In this document: positions 61,532 through 64,000 of the stretch, piece after piece
Numbering within the stretch: the stretch's first letter is position 1
Layout of the letters: every line of letters starts with the position of its first letter
Source: Marinobacter guineae
Lineage (GTDB): Bacteria; Pseudomonadota; Gammaproteobacteria; Pseudomonadales; Oleiphilaceae
NCBI RefSeq assembly: GCF_002744735.1
Contig: NZ_KZ319344.1
Coordinates: 37,624-101,623, forward strand
Length of the DNA stretch: 64,000 bases
Direction: 5' to 3'
Made by a program: the position numbers and the translations under genes
Notes under the pieces: generated by a model
Databases searched by the model: none
The model's input: only the letters and a program-made list of their open reading frames with translations
What the model was told of the DNA's origin: nothing

Positions 61532-63165
61532 CCGATTCAAAAGCCGATTTCAATCCTTTCGGTAAACTGACATACCTGATTATCGACGACTTCGAGAACT
61601 TCCGGTTGTCCATACGCCAGATGCTGCGCAGCTGCGGCGCAGACAAAATCGAGTTGGTTGCCCATGCCAGTCAGGCTATCCAATACTGCACCTACAACCA
61701 CGTGGATGTAGTGCTCTGTGACTTCAACCTTGGGGAAGGTAAAAACGGGCAGCACATACTGGAAGAGCTCCGCCATAAAAAGCTCCTGAAACGCTCCTCC
61801 CTGTTTCTGATGGTCACTGCGGAGACATCCAAGGAAATGGTCATGGGGGCAAGGGAAAATCAACCCGATGCCTATCTGACCAAGCCGATCAACCGGGCAG
61901 TGCTAGAGAAAAGGCTTGGCAGTCTCATCAGTCAGCGTAACGCGCTGATGCCCATTAACCGGGAAATGGACCGGGAGAACTATCCGGAAGCCATCTCCCT
62001 GTGCCTCCAGTCGCTTCCCAGGCAGCCGCGCCACAAAACCTGGTTGATGAAAACCCTGGGAGACCTCTATTTCCGTCTGGGCGATCTGGCTCACGCGCTC
62101 AAGGTTTATGACGATGTGCTGGCCCAACGTGAGCTTTCATGGGCAAAGCTTGGCCGGTGCAAAGTTCTGCTTGCCAAACGAAGCTTCGACGCCGCAGTTG
62201 ATGGCCTTCGTGAGCTTATCGCCAAACATCCGGACTATATGGAGGCCTATGACCTCCTGGCGGAAGGTCTGGAGCGACAGGGTCGTCCGACCAAGGCCCA
62301 GCAAATACTGGAGCAAGCCTCACAACACTCCCCTAATGCCCTGCTTAGACAGAAGCATCTAGCGGAACTGGCCGACTCCAATCAGGACATGGACACTGCG
62401 TCGGATGCGTGGCGCAGAACCGTTGAGCTCGGAACCTACTCAATTCACGACAACTCTGAGCATTATCTTGCTCTCGGGCAAACGCTGTCAGACCTCAGTG
62501 AGGGCGACCTGGAAGAAGAAGGCGCCGCGCGGGCCAAAGAAGCGCTGGCTGTGCTGAAGAAAATGGAAAAGCGGTTCGCGGATGAAGAAGGCATCACTAT
62601 GCGCAGTCAGATCATTCAGTGCCGCGTATATGCCGGCCAGGAACAGGATCAGCAAGCCGCAAAGATGCTCCACAGTATTCGATCAAAACTCGAGAACACT
62701 GCAGTTCTGGATGCCCAAACCGGGCTGGATTATGCAAAAACCCTGTTCCGGATGAGCCATGAGGCGGAAGCGAAACAGCTTCTGGCCGAAATGGCAGAAC
62801 GCTTCAGCGATGATCCCCACACTCTGCAGAAAATTGAAAGCCTCCTGGACGAGCCGGTTGGCTTCCGGCAGAAGATCAAGGCCCGCACTCTTAACCGCGA
62901 CGGCATCCGGGCGTTTGAATCCGGGAACCTGCATGAAGCGGCGGACACGTTTACCAAAGCTCTGGAAATCGTTCCTGATCATGCCGCCCTGAACCTGAAC
63001 CTGGTGCAGGTTCTGATGAAGGAATACGACGGTAACCCAGGTAAAACCGACCTTCTCAGGCGTTGCCAGTCCTGCCTGGACCGGTTATCAAACCTGCCAG
63101 AGCAACACCGCCAACACCGACGCTACATCGCCTTGCAACGCAAGCTGAAGGGGCTTACCGAATGA
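61528..63165 (+). CDS. response regulator with receiver and long TPR-repeat output
   Basis: The protein has 545 residues. The receiver (about 13-135) has the acidic pocket IIDDFENF, the phospho-acceptor Asp65 in VVLCDFNLGEG, the conserved Thr/Ser in MVTAETS and Lys in YLTKPIN. The rest is helical TPR-like repeats (about 150-540: EAISLCLQSLPRQPRH, LGDLYFRLGDLAHALKVYDDVL, GIRAFESGNLHEAADTFTKAL), with no DNA-binding or enzymatic domain. It is therefore a protein-protein output. It is coupled to the kinases on both sides by 4-base overlaps. Confidence 0.9.
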   Translation: MTDSKADFNPFGKLTYLIIDDFENFRLSIRQMLRSCGADKIELVAHASQAIQYCTYNHVDVVLCDFNLGEGKNGQHILEELRHKKLLKRSSLFLMVTAETSKEMVMGARENQPDAYLTKPINRAVLEKRLGSLISQRNALMPINREMDRENYPEAISLCLQSLPRQPRHKTWLMKTLGDLYFRLGDLAHALKVYDDVLAQRELSWAKLGRCKVLLAKRSFDAAVDGLRELIAKHPDYMEAYDLLAEGLERQGRPTKAQQILEQASQHSPNALLRQKHLAELADSNQDMDTASDAWRRTVELGTYSIHDNSEHYLALGQTLSDLSEGDLEEEGAARAKEALAVLKKMEKRFADEEGITMRSQIIQCRVYAGQEQDQQAAKMLHSIRSKLENTAVLDAQTGLDYAKTLFRMSHEAEAKQLLAEMAERFSDDPHTLQKIESLLDEPVGFRQKIKARTLNRDGIRAFESGNLHEAADTFTKALEIVPDHAALNLNLVQVLMKEYDGNPGKTDLLRRCQSCLDRLSNLPEQHRQHRRYIALQRKLKGLTE

Positions 63166-63842
63166 ACAACCAGAATATCGATTTCTCAATGGTGCTTGCT
63201 TCCGCTGTTCACGATATGAAGAACTCCCTTGGCATGCTACTGAATTCCCTGGACGAACTGCGAGCCGAACATGAGAAAGCCCTGGGGGAATCTTCACGAT
63301 TCAACACCCTGCAGTACGAAGCCGAACGCATGCATAACGACCTTGTTCAGCTACTGGGCATTTATCGGCTAGGAGAAAACAACCTGTCGGCACATATCGA
63401 GGAGCACTTTGTGCCCGACTTCCTCTCCGAGCACCTGGCCAGGCACACCCCGCTACTCGATGGTCTGGGAATTGATTTCTCGATAGAGGCTGAGGAGATT
63501 AACGGCTTTTTTGACGAGGATCTTTTGACCGGCGCACTCAATAACACCATCAATAACGCCATACGCTACACCAAGAGTAAGATCCGCCTTACCGCCGGCG
63601 AAAGGGACGGCTATCTTGTGATAGGTGTTGAAGACGACGGAGAGGGGTACCCGGACAGCATGCAGCACACTGGCACCCTGAGTTTCAAATCCCTGGATTT
63701 CAAAAGTGGCAGCACCAGCCTCGGTCTGTTCTTTGCGTCTTCCGTTGCCAAGCTTCACAGCGAAGGGGAGAAGACCGGTTCGATTAAACTGCACAATGGC
63801 GGCAGCTTTGGCGGGGGTGTTTTTGAGATCTGGCTGCCGTGA
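63162..63842 (+). CDS. small soluble sensorless histidine kinase
   Basis: The protein has 226 residues and contains only a dimerisation/phospho-acceptor segment (SAVHDMKNSLGMLLNSLDEL, His17) and a HATPase domain (N-box Asn132 in NNAIRYTKSK, DDGEGYPD, TSLGLFFASSVAKLH). There is no membrane helix or sensor domain, and the G2-type box is reduced. Such a protein needs partners for input, most simply the TPR regulator upstream, whose stop overlaps its start as ATGA. Confidence 0.88.
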   Translation: MNNQNIDFSMVLASAVHDMKNSLGMLLNSLDELRAEHEKALGESSRFNTLQYEAERMHNDLVQLLGIYRLGENNLSAHIEEHFVPDFLSEHLARHTPLLDGLGIDFSIEAEEINGFFDEDLLTGALNNTINNAIRYTKSKIRLTAGERDGYLVIGVEDDGEGYPDSMQHTGTLSFKSLDFKSGSTSLGLFFASSVAKLHSEGEKTGSIKLHNGGSFGGGVFEIWLP

Positions 63843-63866
63843 TATAAGCACTCCTTTTCAGGCAAT

Positions 63867-63899
63867 AAAAAACCCCAGCATCGATTGATACTGGGGTTT
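63867..63899 (-). terminator. strong terminator, rRNA-operon type
   Basis: A perfect 9-bp stem (AAACCCCAG/CTGGGGTTT) with a 12-base loop is followed on the minus strand by six T residues and lies just after 5S-like sequence. It can also stop plus-strand transcripts from the kinase operon. Confidence 0.75.
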
Positions 63900-63910
63900 C
63901 GGTATTAGGC

Positions 63911-63927
63911 GCCTGACGATGACCTAC
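63911..63927 (-). rRNA. 3'-terminal 17 nt of a 5S rRNA (fragment)
   Basis: The reverse complement reads GTAGGTCATCGTCAGGC, which equals the 3' end of gammaproteobacterial 5S rRNA as I know it. The next bases upstream on that strand (63928-64000) do not match 5S and are GC-rich and palindromic, so this is a remnant or a chimeric end, not a complete gene. Confidence 0.5.
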
Positions 63928-64000
63928 ATTGCTCAGGCCTGTCGGCCTTCGGCCCCGCCGTCGCTGCGCTCCCGCGTCCTGCGGCGTGCGTGGCACGCCT
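63928..64000. repeat. GC-rich palindromic stretch at the right edge
   Basis: The last 73 bases contain several short inverted repeats: GGCC-TTC-GGCC at 63944-63954 and GGCGTGC-GTG-GCACGCC at 63983-63999. Base composition is much richer in G/C than the neighbouring coding sequence. It looks like part of a REP-like or insertion-associated element that continues beyond the window. Confidence 0.45.

Overview
The window looks like a core-chromosome segment of a marine gammaproteobacterium, most probably Marinobacter or a close relative. This rests on gene order and protein character, not on a database search. The supporting neighbourhoods are apbC/metG/rsxABCDGE/nth, ispD-ispF-truD-surE-pcm-DUF368-nlpD-rpoS, pyrG-kdsA-eno-ftsB, and a large acetate-type Na+/solute symporter plus CrbS-like sensor block. 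Coding density is high. I see no prophage, insertion sequence, CRISPR array or tRNA gene.

Layout. 0-9.5 kb: a DUF1631 protein, nadC, a yqcC-like gene, an orphan ParA ATPase, hda, a CDP-alcohol phosphatidyltransferase and a DUF2066 exported protein, then purM-purN divergently. 9.5-14.1 kb: a DUF3108 protein, avtA, a DUF416 gene, dcd and apbC. 14.3-22.6 kb: metG, the full Rsx/Rnf electron-transport operon and nth on the + strand. 22.6-30.7 kb: an exported chalcone-isomerase-fold protein, rpoS, nlpD, DUF368, pcm, surE, truD, ispF, ispD and ftsB on the - strand. 30.9-41.4 kb: eno, kdsA, pyrG, tilS, accA, dnaE and a thioredoxin-like lipoprotein. 41.4-44.7 kb: arsC, wrbA, DUF2069 and an orphan GspE/PilB-type ATPase. 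44.7-47.7 kb: a DUF3080 lipoprotein and the methionine-salvage genes mtnC-mtnD-mtnB. 47.7-51.4 kb: a molybdenum hydroxylase (two subunits) with its XdhC maturation factor. 51.4-55.1 kb: a tiny lipoprotein, an Smr protein, a cNMP/CBS/DUF294 protein and a DEDDh exonuclease. 55.3-63.8 kb: the DUF4212 and SSS symporter subunits, a small membrane protein, a giant symporter-like hybrid histidine kinase, a receiver-TPR protein and a soluble mini histidine kinase.

The most unusual signals are non-coding. Two intergenic spacers 19 kb apart (apbC-dcd and kdsA-eno) each hold a long perfect hairpin. Its 54-nt inner part is conserved (44/54 identical by hand alignment) and itself folds into two small hairpins, while the outer arms are perfectly self-complementary but unrelated in sequence. 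At the right edge a strong minus-strand terminator follows the exact last 17 nt of a 5S rRNA, but the sequence before it is a GC-rich palindromic stretch, not 5S. Among proteins, the CrbS-like kinase followed by a receiver-TPR protein and a sensorless kinase is the best candidate for a little-described signalling branch.
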